Shown here piece after piece: positions 22,537-34,609 of a stretch of DNA of 64,000 nt; positions within the stretch are counted from its first letter, which is position 1; each line of letters starts with the position of its first letter. Source of the stretch: Cyprinodon diabolis (lineage: Eukaryota; Chordata; Actinopteri; Cyprinodontiformes; Cyprinodontidae). The DNA is taken from the NCBI GenBank assembly GCA_030533445.1, contig JARPUW010000273.1:163706-227705 (forward strand). The letters are read 5' to 3'. Position numbers and translations under genes: made by a program. The notes below the pieces were generated by a model. It was not told the DNA's origin, did not search any database, and saw only the letters and a program-made list of their open reading frames with translations.

Positions 22537-24273
22537 AATGAGCAATATGCCAGAATGTATGAGTGTGTATAAGGAAGAGGCTTTTATTCTGTAGAGTCCC
22601 TGGAGTCTTATTTTGAAAGTCTATCATGGAAGTGCATCTAAAGATGGGTCATGCCCAGCAGTTATATAGAATCAATTTCCAAATGTTAAATCACTGGTTT
22701 TCCATGTTATTAGGTGAATAGTTGCTGTATTACAGAGTAAATGGGAGACTTTTATTGTGAAATTTGCTCTGGGTGTGTTTTGAAAAGGTCACTAGAGTCT
22801 AATAAAAACAACCTGGAAGAGTTTGGGTCATAATGTTGAGCCATTTGCATCAATTAATGCATTAGTATAATCTAGAGGCTTTTATTTTGTAGGGTCGCTG
22901 GAGTCTTATTTTGAAAGTCCAACAGAGTTGTGTTTATAGAAAATGTTCAGACCCGTCAATGATAGTTGATTACTTTCCAATCGTTAAATCACTCTTTTTC
23001 CATGTTATTAGGGCAGTAGATGAAGCGGAAATGGGAGGCTTTTATTTTGAAATTTGCTATAGGGTGTGTTTTAAACAGTCTCCTAGAGTCTATTCTCTAA
23101 AACGGGGTTGAGTTTGGGTCATAATGTTGAGCCATATAGGGCAATAAATATATGTAAAAAATATAGAGGCTTTTATTTTGTAGGGTCCCTGGAGTCTTAT
23201 TTTGAAAGTCTATCAGTGCTGAGTGGCAAGGGAAGTGTCATGGACAGCAGTCATATAGTATCCATTTCCCAATGTTAAATCAGTCCTTTCACCCTCCATT
23301 AGATTAATATGTGCTGTTTAAAACAGCAGAGGTAAAATCTGTTTGAAGCTTGGTAACCTTGACAACGCTTAACGAGCCTCTCACTGACACAGACAACAGC
23401 TGCACTCACTATTCGTTTCTTCTTCCCAGGCTTTTTTGTATAGGAAGAACGGCACCGAACAAACGACTACTGATCAAAAACCGTATGAGTTATTCAAAAA
23501 ACATTTTCACCGTGAGCGTCAGCCATCCTTCGACTCCAACTATGCCAACTTTGGTGTATGTGTGTCATTCAGAAAAATATTTATGACGAGTTTAAAACAC
23601 ATAGTCTGATTCGTTTTTCTCCCCTCTTCTGCTCCAAAACCAATGAAAAACGGCTCTGATTTTCATCGACTTTAGGTCGGTCTGGAGGGTTTTTAAGGAA
23701 AAGTATTAATCCTACCGTAATTCCGAAGATATTGTGTGGGTCCAGAGATTTCAGTCTACAAACTGACCAAAAATGGTGACTCTAGCTATAAATATGTGGC
23801 CGTGAGGGCGAGTTTAAAATGTTTTTTTGTGTTTAAAAAACGCCTGCCTCACACTCTAGCTTTTCAGTTGCTCCACTCTAGCAGGCTGGATTTTGCTAAA
23901 ACTTTGTGGCGCTTGAGGTCTGATTATACAAAAACCGTAGCAGTTATCAACATACCGTCTTCAGTTTTAAATAGACGAAGGATTTATCTACAAACTGAGC
24001 TTCAAACTGTTTTTCTAGGTGAATGTATGCCGACACAGTGAAGTGCTGTTTTTTATGCTTTTTTTTTCCTCTCCCCATTCATTTCCTATGGGATTTTTTT
24101 GCGACGTTTTCGCTAATAATTCGCAAACCTTCGGACTAATGAGAAAGTTTTATACAAGCACACATCACCCCATTGGTCCCGACGCGTGTGCCAACTTTGG
24201 GCCCGATCCGCCAAACCGTGCGGGACTAGTTACGCGCCGAAGTTTTGGGTATACGGGAGAATTATAATAATAA

Positions 24274-24400
24274 TACGCGGAATAAATATGTGCAATAGTA
24301 GTAGGTGGGCCATGCCTTCGGCATGTGGCCCCCCAATAATACGCGGAATAAATATGTGCAATAGTAGTAGGTGGGCCATGCCTTCGGCATGTGGCCCCCC
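24274..24400 (+). repeat. Block C minisatellite, 2 copies (unit 8)
   Basis: The period is 66 bp. It was copied together with the unit 7 array. Confidence 0.92.
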
Positions 24401-24673
24401 AACTAGAAAATTTCTAAAGAAATTTTGAGGGGGGCCACCTACTGCCCGTCTGGGGAACAGGGCCAATACGGCCCTGGCAAGTGATGTCGGGGCTCACCAG
24501 ACCAACTGCTTACGCCTTTGAGGGCTGCTGAGGGAAGGAAAGAGGGCTAGGTCATGGGCAAAGAGAGCTGTGTGCCACTTGTGCTGAAATCTGGGAAATA
24601 GACGTGCACAGCGTATGATGCAAAAGGGTAATATGGGTTGTCCATATTGAACCGCAGTGGGTAAAGCTCAGTT

Positions 24674-24884
24674 GGGGGGCTCCGCCCGCCTGCTAGGAGC
24701 CCTTGCAGCGATGAAAAAAATCACCAATGGCGGGCTCTGCCCGCCTGCTAAGAGCCATTGCAGTGATGAAATCACCAATGGCGGGCTCCGCCCGCCTTCT
24801 AAGAGCCATTGCAGTGATGAAATCACCAATGGCGGGCTCCGCCCGCCTTCTAAGAGCCATTGCAGTGATGAAATTACAAATGGC
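24674..24884 (+). repeat. Block E minisatellite, 4 copies (unit 8)
   Basis: Duplicate of the unit 7 array at 2,348 bp. Confidence 0.92.
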
Positions 24885-25500
24885 AATGAGCAATATGCCA
24901 GAATGTATGAGTGTGTATAAGGAAGAGGCTTTTATTCTGTAGAGTCCCTGGAGTCTTATTTTGAAAGTCTATCATGGAAGTGCATCTAAAGATGGGTCAT
25001 GCCCAGCAGTTATATAGAATCAATTTCCAAATGTTAAATCACTGGTTTTCCATGTTATTAGGTGAATAGTTGCTGTATTACAGAGTAAATGGGAGACTTT
25101 TATTGTGAAATTTGCTCTGGGTGTGTTTTGAAAAGGTCACTAGAGTCTAATAAAAACAACCTGGAAGAGTTTGGGTCATAATGTTGAGCCATTTGCATCA
25201 ATTAATGCATTAGTATAATCTAGAGGCTTTTATTTTGTAGGGTCGCTGGAGTCTTATTTTGAAAGTCCAACAGAGTTGTGTTTATAGAAAATGTTCAGAC
25301 CCGTCAATGATAGTTGATTACTTTCCAATCGTTAAATCACTCTTTTTCCATGTTATTAGGGCAGTAGATGAAGCGGAAATGGGAGGCTTTTATTTTGAAA
25401 TTTGCTATAGGGTGTGTTTTAAACAGTCTCCTAGAGTCTATTCTCTAAAACGGGGTTGAGTTTGGGTCATAATGTTGAGCCATATAGGGCAATAAATATA

Positions 25501-25529
25501 CACTATATTGCCAAAAGTATTTGCTCACC
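25501..25529 (+). repeat. Tc1 terminal inverted repeat (3' of transposase)
   Basis: The 29 bp starting CACTATATTGCC and ending TTGCTCACC are the exact reverse complement of 26720-26748. The match stops at base 30. Transposase is expected to bind here. This element has short repeats, not the roughly 200 bp IR/DR arrangement of Sleeping Beauty-like elements. Confidence 0.95.
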
Positions 25530-25582
25530 TGCCTTGACTCACATATGAGCTTAAGTGACATCCCGTTCCTAATCCATAGGGT

Positions 25583-26614
25583 TCAATATGACGTCGGTCC
25601 ACCCTTTGCAGCTAGAACAGCTTCAACTCTTCTGGGAAGGCTGTCCACAAGGTTTAGGAGTGTGTTTATGGGAATTTTTGACCATTCTTCCAGAAGCGCA
25701 TTTGTGAGGTCGCACACTGATGTTGGACGAGAAGGCCTGGCTCTCAGTCTCCGCTCTAATTCATCCCAAAGGTGTTCTATCGGGTTGAGGTCAGGACTCT
25801 GTGCAGGCCAGTCAAGTTCATCCACACCAGACTCTGTCATCCATGTCTTTATGGACCTTGCTTTGTGCACTGGTGCACAGTCATGTTGGAAGAGGAAGGG
25901 GCCAGCTCCAAACTGTTCCCACAAAGTTGGGAGCATGGAATTGTCCAAAATGTCTTGGTATGCTGAAGCATTCAGAGTTCCTTTCACTGGAACTAAGGGG
26001 CCAAGCCCAGCTCCTGAAAAACAACCCCACACCATAATCCCCCCTCCACCAAACTTTACACTTGGCACAATGCAGTCAGACAAGTACCGTTCTCCTGGCA
26101 ACCGCCAAACCCAGACCCGTCCATCAGATTGCCAGATGGAGAAGCGCGATTCGTCACTCCAGAGAACGCGTCTCCACTGCTCTAGAGTCCAGTGGCGGCG
26201 TGCTTTACACCACCGCATCCGACGCTTTGCATTGCACTTGGTTATGTATGGCTTGGATGCAGCTGCTCGACCATGGAAACCCATTCCATGAAGCTCTCTG
26301 CGCACTGTTCTTGAGCTAATCTGAAGGCCACATGAAGTTTGGAGGTCTGTAGTGATTGACTCTGCAGAAAGTTGGCGACCTCTTCGCACTATGCGCTTCA
26401 GCATCCGCTGACCCCGCTCCGTCAGTTTACGTGGCCTACCACTTCGTGGCTGAGTTGCTGTCGTTCCCAAACACTTCCATTTTCTTATAATACAGCTGAC
26501 AGTTGACTGTGGAATATTTAGGAGCGAGGAAATTTCACGACTGGATTTGTTGCACAGGTGGCATCCTATCACAGTTCCACGCTGGAATTCACTGAGCTCC
26601 TGAGAGCGACCCAT
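25583..26614 (-). CDS. Tc1-family transposase, DD34E
   Basis: This 343-residue protein would cut and paste the surrounding element. The N-terminal part (about 1-115) has two helix-turn-helix segments of the paired-like DNA-binding type. They are joined by a basic AT-hook-like GRPR at 59-62, and the arginine/lysine-rich stretch that follows could act in nuclear import. The catalytic domain (about 147-285) shows D154 in WSDESRF, D245 in QHDCAPVH and E280 in [11 protein letters not shown]. There are 34 residues between the second D and the E, which defines DD34E. The glycine-rich segment [12 protein letters not shown] is at 189-200. The length equals that of typical Tc1 transposases, and no stop or frameshift is present. 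I chose the ATG at 26614 ([10 protein letters not shown]) because family members begin there. An in-frame start further up, at 26728, would translate the terminal repeat. The flanking satellite offers no recognisable promoter. Confidence 0.96.
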   Translation of the reverse strand: MGRSQELSEFQRGTVIGCHLCNKSSREISSLLNIPQSTVSCIIRKWKCLGTTATQPRSGRPRKLTERGQRMLKRIVRRGRQLSAESITTDLQTSCGLQISSRTVRRELHGMGFHGRAAASKPYITKCNAKRRMRWCKARRHWTLEQWRRVLWSDESRFSIWQSDGRVWVWRLPGERYLSDCIVPSVKFGGGGIMVWGCFSGAGLGPLVPVKGTLNASAYQDILDNSMLPTLWEQFGAGPFLFQHDCAPVHKARSIKTWMTESGVDELDWPAQSPDLNPIEHLWDELERRLRARPSRPTSVCDLTNALLEEWSKIPINTLLNLVDSLPRRVEAVLAAKGGPTSY

Positions 26615-26719
26615 TCTTTCACAAATGTTTGTAAAAACAGTCTGCATGCCTAGGTGCTTGAATTTATACACCTGTGGCCATGGAAGTGATTGGAACACCT
26701 GATTCCAATAATTTGGATG

Positions 26720-26748
26720 GGTGAGCAAATACTTTTGGCAATATAGTG
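26720..26748 (-). repeat. Tc1 terminal inverted repeat (5' of transposase)
   Basis: This is the perfect 29 bp partner of 25501-25529. Between it and the transposase start (26615-26719) lie 105 bp of noncoding sequence, which presumably hold the promoter and leader. Confidence 0.95.
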
Positions 26749-28145
26749 TATGTAAAAAATATAGAGGCTTTTATTTTGTAGGGTCCCTGGAGTCTTATTT
26801 TGAAAGTCTATCAGTGCTGAGTGGCAAGGGAAGTGTCATGGACAGCAGTCATATAGTATCCATTTCCCAATGTTAAATCAGTCCTTTCACCCTCCATTAG
26901 ATTAATATGTGCTGTTTAAAACAGCAGAGGTAAAATCTGTTTGAAGCTTGGTAACCTTGACAACGCTTAACGAGCCTCTCACTGACACAGACAACAGCTG
27001 CACTCACTATTCGTTTCTTCTTCCCAGGCTTTTTTGTATAGGAAGAACGGCACCGAACAAACGACTACTGATCAAAAACCGTATGAGTTATTCAAAAAAC
27101 ATTTTCACCGTGAGCGTCAGCCATCCTTCGACTCCAACTATGCCAACTTTGGTGTATGTGTGTCATTCAGAAAAATATTTATGACGAGTTTAAAACACAT
27201 AGTCTGATTCGTTTTTCTCCCCTCTTCTGCTCCAAAACCAATGAAAAACGGCTCTGATTTTCATCGACTTTAGGTCGGTCTGGAGGGTTTTTAAGGAAAA
27301 GTATTAATCCTACCGTAATTCCGAAGATATTGTGTGGGTCCAGAGATTTCAGTCTACAAACTGACCAAAAATGGTGACTCTAGCTATAAATATGTGGCCG
27401 TGAGGGCGAGTTTAAAATGTTTTTTTGTGTTTAAAAAACGCCTGCCTCACACTCTAGCTTTTCAGTTGCTCCACTCTAGCAGGCTGGATTTTGCTAAAAC
27501 TTTGTGGCGCTTGAGGTCTGATTATACAAAAACCGTAGCAGTTATCAACATACCGTCTTCAGTTTTAAATAGACGAAGGATTTATCTACAAACTGAGCTT
27601 CAAACTGTTTTTCTAGGTGAATGTATGCCGACACAGTGAAGTGCTGTTTTTTATGCTTTTTTTTTCCTCTCCCCATTCATTTCCTATGGGATTTTTTTGC
27701 GACGTTTTCGCTAATAATTCGCAAACCTTCGGACTAATGAGAAAGTTTTATACAAGCACACATCACCCCATTGGTCCCGACGCGTGTGCCAACTTTGGGC
27801 CCGATCCGCCAAACCGTGCGGGACTAGTTACGTGCCGAAGTTTTGGGTATACGGGAGAATTATAATAATAATAACTAGAAAATTTCTAAAGAAATTTTGA
27901 GGGGGGCCACCTACTGCCCGTCTGGGGAACCGGGCCAATACGGCCCTGGCAAGTGATGTCGGGGCTCCCCAGACCAACTGCTTATGCCTTTGAGGGCTGC
28001 TGAGGGAAGGAAAGAGGGCTAGGTCATGGGCAAAGAGAGCTGTGTGCCACCTGTGCTGAAATCTGGGTAATAGACGTGCACAGCGTATGATGCACAAGGG
28101 TAATATGGGTTGTCCATATTGAACCGCAGTGGGTAAAGCTCAGTT

Positions 28146-28411
28146 GGTGGGCTCCGCCCGCCTGCTAGGAGCCCTTGCAGCGATGAAAAAAATCCCCAAT
28201 GGCGGGCATTGCCCGCCTGCTAAGAGCCATTGCAGTGATGAAATCACCAATGGCGGGCTCCGCCCGCCTGCTAGGAGCCATTGCAGTGATGAAAAAAATC
28301 ACCATTGGCGGGCTCCGCCCGCCTCCTAACAGCCATTGCAGTGATGAAATCACCAATGGCGGGCTCCGCCCGCCTTCTAAGAGCCATTGCAGTGATGAAA
28401 TTACAAATGGC
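28146..28411 (+). repeat. Block E minisatellite, 5 copies (unit 9)
   Basis: Variant alpha array with one hairpin loop ATT and a second AAAAAAATCACC spacer. It is shared with unit 14. Confidence 0.92.
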
Positions 28412-28451
28412 TATAAGCAATATGCCAGAATGTATGAGTGTGTATAAGGAA

Positions 28452-31438
28452 GAGGCTTTTATTTTGTAGAGTCCCTGTAGTCTTATTTTGAAAGTCTATC
28501 ATGGAAGTGCATCTATAGATGGGTCATGCCCAGCAGTGATATAGAATCCATTTCCAAATGTTAAATCACTGGTTTTCCATGTTATTAGGTGAATAGTTCC
28601 TGTATTACAGAGTAAATGGGGGACTTTTATTGTGAAATTTGCTCTGGGGTGTGTTTTGAAAAGGTCACTAGAGTCTAATAAAAACAACCTGGAAGAGTTT
28701 GGGTCATAATGTTGAGCCATTTGCATCAATTAATGCATTAGTATAATCTAGAGGCTTTTATTTTGTAGGGTCCCTGGAGTCTTATTTTGAAAGTCCAACA
28801 GAGTTGTGTTTAGAGAAAATGTTCAGACCCATCAATGATAGTTGATGACTTTCCAATCGTTAAATCACTCTTTTTCCATTTTATTAGGGCAGTAGATGAA
28901 GCGGAAATGGGAGGCTTTTATTTTGAAATTTGCCATAGGGTGTGTTTTAAACAGTCTCCTAGAGTCTATTCTCTAAAATGGGGTTGAGTTTGGGTCATAA
29001 TGTTGAGCCATATAGGGCAATAAATATATGTAAAAAATATAGAGGCTTTTATTTTGAAGGGTCCCTGGAGTCTTATTTTGAAAGTCTATCAGTGCTGAGT
29101 GGCAAGGGAAGTGTCATGGACGGCAGTCATATAGTATCCATTTCCCAATGTTAAATCAGTGCTTTCACCCTCCATTAGATTAATATGTGCTGTTTAAAAC
29201 AGCAGAGGTAAAATCTGTTTGAAGCTTGGTAACCTTGACAACGCTTAACGAGCCTCTCACTGACACAGACAACAGCTGCACTCACTATTGGTTTCTTCTT
29301 CCCAGGCTTTTTTGTATGGGAAGAACGGCACCGAACAAACGACTACTGATCAAAAACCGTATGAGTTATTCAAAAAACATTTTCACCATGAGCATCAGCA
29401 ATCCTTCGACTCCAACTATACCAACTTTGGTGTATGTGTGTCATTCAGAAAAATATTTATGACGAGTTGAAAACACATAGTCTGATTCGTTTTTCTCCCA
29501 TCTTCAGCTCAAAAAGAATGGAGAAAGGCTGAAACTCTCATCCACTTTAGGTTGGTCTGGAGGGTTTTTAAGGCAAAGTATTAATCCTACCGTAATTCCG
29601 AAGACATTGTGTGAGTCCAGAGGTTTCAGTCTACAAACTGACCAAAAATGGTGACTGTAGCTCCAAATATGTGGCCGTGAGGGCGAGAATAAGATGTTTG
29701 ATCTTAAAAAATGGCCGCCTCACACTAAGATTTCAGCAGCTGCACTCTAGCAGGCTGCTGCAGAAGCTAACTGTCAGCTAGCTTCCAGGTGCTTACCCTC
29801 CGAACAAACGACTGCTGAGCAAAAACCGTAAAAGATATCTGAAAAATTCTTTCAGTGAAAGCAACATCTATCCTTTGTCTCAGACTGGGGTAACCTTCAT
29901 GTCTGTAGGTCTTTCACAACCCAAAACGAAGCACAAACAAAATGGTTGGCCCACCTGCTCCTCCCTTTGTTTGAACTGCAGGACCTCACTCTCACTCACC
30001 TTTTAGCTGCTAAAGCACCCCTCCGAACAAACGACTGCTGAGTAAAAACCGTAAAAGGTATCTGAAAAATTCTTTTTATCTAAGCGACAGCTATATCTTG
30101 TCTTCAATTGGAGTAACTTTCATGGCTGTAGGTCATCTACAAACTGAATGGGAAGAGAAAGAAAAAGAAAAAACGTTTCATCACACCTAAGCTTCTAATT
30201 GAGCTAGCTGCAGCAGGTCACTGTCACTCAGCTTTCAGGTGCTTAAAATGTCCTCCGAACAAACGACTGCTGAGCAAAAACCGTATGAGTTATTCAAAAA
30301 ATTTTTTCACCGTGAGCGTCAGTCATCCTTCGACTCCAACTATGCCAACTTTGGTGTATGTGTGTCATTCAGAAAAATATTTATGACGAGTTTAAAACAC
30401 ATAGTCGGATTCGTTTTTCTCCCCTCTTCTGCTCCAAAACCAATGAAAAACGGCTCTGATTTTCATCGACTTTAGGTCGGTCTGGAGGGTTTTTAAGGAA
30501 AAGTATTAATCCTACCGTAATTCCGAAGATATTGTGTGGGTCCAGAGATTTCAGTCTACAAACTGACCAAAAATGGTGACTCTAGCTATAAATATGTGGC
30601 CGTGAGGGCGAGTTTAAAATGTTTTTTTGTGTTTAAAAAACGCCTGCCTCACACTCTAGCTTTTCAGTTGCTCCACTCTAGCAGGCTGGATTTTGCTAAA
30701 ACTTTGTGGCGCTTGAGGTCTGATTATACAAAAACCGTAGCAGTTATCAACATACCGTCTTCAGTTTTAAATAGACGAAGGATTTATCTACAAACTGAGC
30801 TTCAAACTGTTTTTCTAGGTGAATGTATGCCGACACAGTGAAGTGCTGTTTTTTATGCTTTTTTTTTCCTCTCCCCATTCATTTCCTATGGGATTTTTTT
30901 GCGACGTTTTCGCTAATAATTCGCAAACCTTCGGACTAATGAGAAAGTTTTATACAAGCACACATCACCCCATTGGTCCCGACGCGTGTGCCAACTTTGG
31001 GCCCGATCCGCCAAACCGTGCGGGACTAGTTACGCGCCGAAGTTTTGGGTATACGGGAGAATTATAATAATAACTAGAAAATTTCTAAAGAAATTTTGAG
31101 GGGGGCCACCTACTGCCCGTCTGGGGAACCGGGCCAATACGGCCCTGGCAAGTGACGTCGGGGCTCCCCAGACCAACTGCTTACGCCTTTGAGGGCTGCT
31201 GAGGGAAGGAAAGAGGGCAAGTTCATGGGTAAAGAGAGCTGTGTGCCACTTGTGCTGAAATCTGGGAAATAGACGTGCACAGCGTATGATGCACAAGGGT
31301 AATATGGGTTGTCCATATTGAAACACAGTGGGTAAAGCCCAGTTGGCGGGCTTCGCCCGCCTTCTAAGAGCCATTGCAGTGATGAAATCACCAATGGCAA
31401 TGAGCAATATGCCAGAATGTATGAGTGTGTATAAGGAA
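28452..31438 (+). repeat. Satellite unit 10 (2,987 bp)
   Basis: Complete unit with no C copy and only one E hairpin, which makes it short. Block A carries a private variant set (TTTAGAGAAAATG, GTTGATGACTTTCC, AAAATGGGG, TTTGAAGGGTCCC, GGACGGCAG) shared with unit 15. Most of the set is also in unit 16. Block B instead matches unit 4, so the unit is a mosaic. Confidence 0.95.
31345..31398 (+). repeat. Block E minisatellite, 1 copy (unit 10)
   Basis: A single beta-type hairpin fused to the last spacer. This is the fully collapsed state, also seen in unit 12. Confidence 0.92.
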
Positions 31439-34400
31439 GAGGCTTTTATTCTGTAGAGTCCTTGTAGTCTTATTTTGAAAGTCTATCATGAATGTGCATC
31501 AAAAGATGGGTCACGCCCAGCAGTGATATAGAATCCATTTCCAAATGTTAAATCACTGGTTTTCCATGTTATTAGGTGAATAGTTGCTGTATTACAGAGT
31601 AAATGGGAGACTTTTATTGTGAAATTTGCTCTGGGGTGTGTTTTGAAAAGGTCACTAGAGTCTAATAAAAACAACCTGGAAGAGTTTGGGTCATAATGTT
31701 GAGCCATTTGCATCAATTAATGCATTACTATAATCTAGAGGCTTTTATTTTGTAGGGTCCCTGGAGTCTTATTTTGAAAGTCCAACAGAGTTGTGTTTAT
31801 AGAAAATGTTCAGACCCGTCAATGATAGTTGATTACTTTCCAATCGTTAAATCACTCTTTTTCCATGTTATTAGGGCAGTAGATGAAGCGGAAATGGGAG
31901 GCTTTTATTTTGAAATTTGCTATAGGGTGTGTTTTAAACAGTCTCCTAGAGTCTATTCTCTAAAACGGGGTTGAGTTTGGGTCATAATGTTGAGCCATAT
32001 AGGGCAATAAATATATGTAAAAAATATAGAGGCTTTTATTTTGTAGGGTCCCTGGAGTCTTATTTTGAAAGTCTATCAGTGCTGAGTGGCAAGGGAAGTG
32101 TCATGGACAGCAGTCATATAGTATCCATTTCCCAATGTTAAATCAGTCCTTTCACCCTCCATTAGATTAATATGTGCTGTTTAAAACAGCAGAGGTAAAA
32201 TCTGTTTGAAGCTTGGTAACCTTGACAACGCTTAACGAGCCTCTCACTGACACAGACAACAGCTGCACTCACTATTGGTTTCTTCTTCCCAGGCTTTTTT
32301 GTATGGGAAGAACGGCACCGAACAAACGACTACTGATCAAAAACCGTATGAGTTATTCAAAAAACATTTTCACCATGAGCATCAGCAATCCTTCGACTCC
32401 AACTATACCAACTTTGGTGTATGTGTGTCATTCAGAAAAATATTTATGACGAGTTGAAAACACATAGTCTGATTCGTTTCTCTCCCATCTTCAGCTCAAA
32501 AAGAATAGAGAAAGGCTGAAACTCTCATCGACTTTAGGTTGGTCTGGAGGGTTTTTAAGGAAAAGTATTAATCCTACCGTAATTCCGAAGACATTGTGTG
32601 AGTCCAGAGGTTTCAGTCTACAAACTGACCAAAAATGGTGACTGTAGCTCCAAATATGTGGCCGTGAGGGCGAGAATAAGATGTTTGATCTTAAAAAAAT
32701 GGCCGCCTCACACTAAGATTTCAGCAGCTGCACTCTAGCAGGCTGCTGCAGAAGCTAACTGTCAGCTAGCTTCCAGGTGCTTACCCTCCGAACAAACGAC
32801 TGCTGAGCAAAAACCGTAAAAGATATCTGAAAAATTCTTTCAGTGAAAGCAACATCTATCCTTTGTCTCAGACTGGGGTAACCTTCATGTCTGTAGGTCT
32901 TTCACAACCCAAAACGAAGCACAAACAAAATGGTTGGCCCACCTGCTCCTCCCTTTGTTTGAACTGCAGGACCTCACTCTCACTCACCTTTTAGCTGCTA
33001 AAGCACCCCTCCGAACAAACGACTGCTGAGTAAAAACCGTAAAAGGTATCTGAAAAATTCTTTTTATCTAAGCGACAGCTATATCTTGTCTTCAATTGGA
33101 GTAACTTTCATGGCTGTAGGTCATCTACAAACTGAATGGGAAGAGAAAGAAAAAAAGAAAAAACGTTTCATCACACCTAAGCTTCTAATTGAGCTAGCTG
33201 CAGCAGGTCACTGTCACTCAGCTTTCAGGTGCTTAAAATGTCCTCCGAACAAACGACTGCTGAGCAAAAACCGTATGAGTTATTCAAAAAATTTTTTCAC
33301 CGTGAGCGTCAGTCATCCTTCGACTCCAACTATGCCAACTTTGGTGTATGTGTGTCATTCAGAAAAATATTTATGACGAGTTTAAAACACATAGTCTGAT
33401 TCGTTTTTCTCCCCTCTTCTGCTCCAAAACCAATGAAAAACGGCTCTGATTTTCATCGACTTTAGGTCGGTCTGGAGGGTTTTTAAGGAAAAGTATTAAT
33501 CCTACCGTAATTCCGAAGATATTGTGTGGGTCCAGAGATTTCAGTCTACAAACTGACCAAAAATGGTGACTCTAGCTATAAATATGTGGCCGTGAGGGCG
33601 AGTTTAAAATGTTTTTTTGTGTTTAAAAAACGCCTGCCTCACACTCTAGCTTTTCAGTTGCTCCACTCTAGCAGGCTGGATTTTGCTAAAACTTTGTGGC
33701 GCTTGAGGTCTGATTATACAAAAACCGTAGCAGTTATCAACATACCGTCTTCAGTTTTAAATAGACGAAGGATTTATCTACAAACTGAGCTTCAAACTGT
33801 TTTTCTAGGTGAATGTATGGCGACACAGTGAAGTGCTGTTTTTTATGCTTTTTTTTTCCTCTCCCCATTCATTTCCTATGGGATTTTTTTGCGACGTTTT
33901 CGCTAATAATTCGCAAACCTTCGGACTAATGAGAAAGTTTTATACAAGCACACATCACCCCATTGGTCCCGACGCGTGTGCCAACTTTGGGCCCGATCCG
34001 CCAAACCGTGCGGGACTAGTTACGCGCCGAAGTTTTGGGTATACGGGAGAATTATAATAACTAGAAAATTTCTAAAGAAATTTTGAGGGGGGCCACCTAC
34101 TGCCCGTCTGGGGAACCGGACCAATACGGCCCTGGCCAGTGACGTCGGGGCTCCCCACACCAACTGCTTACGCCTTAGAGGGCTGCTGAGGGAAGGAAAG
34201 AGGGCTAGGTCATGGGCAAAGAGAGCTGTGTGCCACTTGTGCTGAAATCTGGGAAATAGACGTGCACAGCGTATGATGCACAAGGGTAATATGGGTTGTC
34301 CATATTGAACCGCAGTGGGTAAAGCCCAGTTGGCGGGCTTCGCCCGCCTGCTAGGAGCCATCTCAGTGAAGAAAAAAATCACCAATGGCGGGCTATGCCC

Positions 34401-34609
34401 GCCTTCTAAGAGCCATTGCAGTGATGAAATCACCAATGGCGGGCTCCGCCCGCCTGCTAAGAGCCATTGCAGTGATGTAATCACCTTTGGCGGGCTCCGC
34501 CCGCCTGTTACCATTGGCGGGCTCCGCCCGCCTTCTAAGAGCCATTGCAGTGATGAAATCACCAATGGCAATGAGCAATATGCCAGAATGTATGAGTGTG
34601 TATAAGGAA
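31439..34609 (+). repeat. Satellite unit 11 (3,171 bp)
   Basis: Complete unit with no C copy and five E copies. The 3' part is a hybrid: alpha-like GGCTAGGTCATGG and ACCGCAGTGGG, then beta-like AGCCCAGTTGGCGGG. Block D has GGACC in place of GGGCC. The unit repeats 6,159 bp further on as unit 13. Confidence 0.95.
34332..34569 (+). repeat. Block E minisatellite, 5 copies (unit 11)
   Basis: Beta-type array. The second hairpin loop is TAT (GGGCTATGCCC). Confidence 0.92.

Larger units (their letters stand above)
19304..22576 (+). repeat. Satellite unit 7 (3,273 bp)
   Basis: Complete alpha-type unit with two C copies (66 bp period) and four E copies. From about 21.2 kb onward it matches unit 8 at an offset of 2,348 bp. 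This includes the otherwise rare changes GGCTCACCAGACC in block D and GTTGGGGGGCTCC at the start of block E. Confidence 0.95.
22577..24924 (+). repeat. Short satellite unit 8 (2,348 bp, 925 bp deletion)
   Basis: Block B is shortened. The first ladder repeat (CTACTGATC, ACATTTTCACC) runs directly into the sequence of the fourth (GTGAGCGTCAG). The distance from the block-A/B boundary to block B's 3' part is 386 bp instead of 1,311 bp, a loss of 925 bp. That equals the 820-to-1745 spacing of the two ladder repeats in unit 1. Block C has two copies and block E four. Confidence 0.95.
25501..26748 (-). mobile_element. Intact Tc1/mariner DNA transposon
   Basis: The 1,248 bp element interrupts the satellite sequence AATAAATATATGTAAAA at a TA dinucleotide. 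TA flanks both ends (25499-25500 and 26749-26750). The ends are perfect 29 bp inverted repeats beginning CACTATATTGCC. It encodes one uninterrupted transposase read on the minus strand. Length, TA target, short terminal repeats and protein all fit a Tc1-type element of the kind common in teleosts. All other units carry an uninterrupted site, so the insertion boundaries are exact. The intact frame and perfect ends argue for a young insertion that could still be mobile. Confidence 0.98.
24925..28451 (+). repeat. Short satellite unit 9 interrupted by a Tc1 element
   Basis: The length is 3,527 bp, of which 1,250 bp are the Tc1 element plus its duplicated TA. Without it the unit is 2,277 bp and carries the same 925 bp deletion as unit 8. 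It has no C copy and five E copies. Its 3' part is a variant alpha type (GGGCATTGCCCGCC in E) shared with unit 14 at an offset of 15,514 bp. Confidence 0.95.

Noticed and set aside
25521..26291. 256-codon plus-strand frame inside the transposon, and shorter neighbours
   Set aside because: It is the antisense shadow of the transposase, which has a complete catalytic triad on the minus strand.
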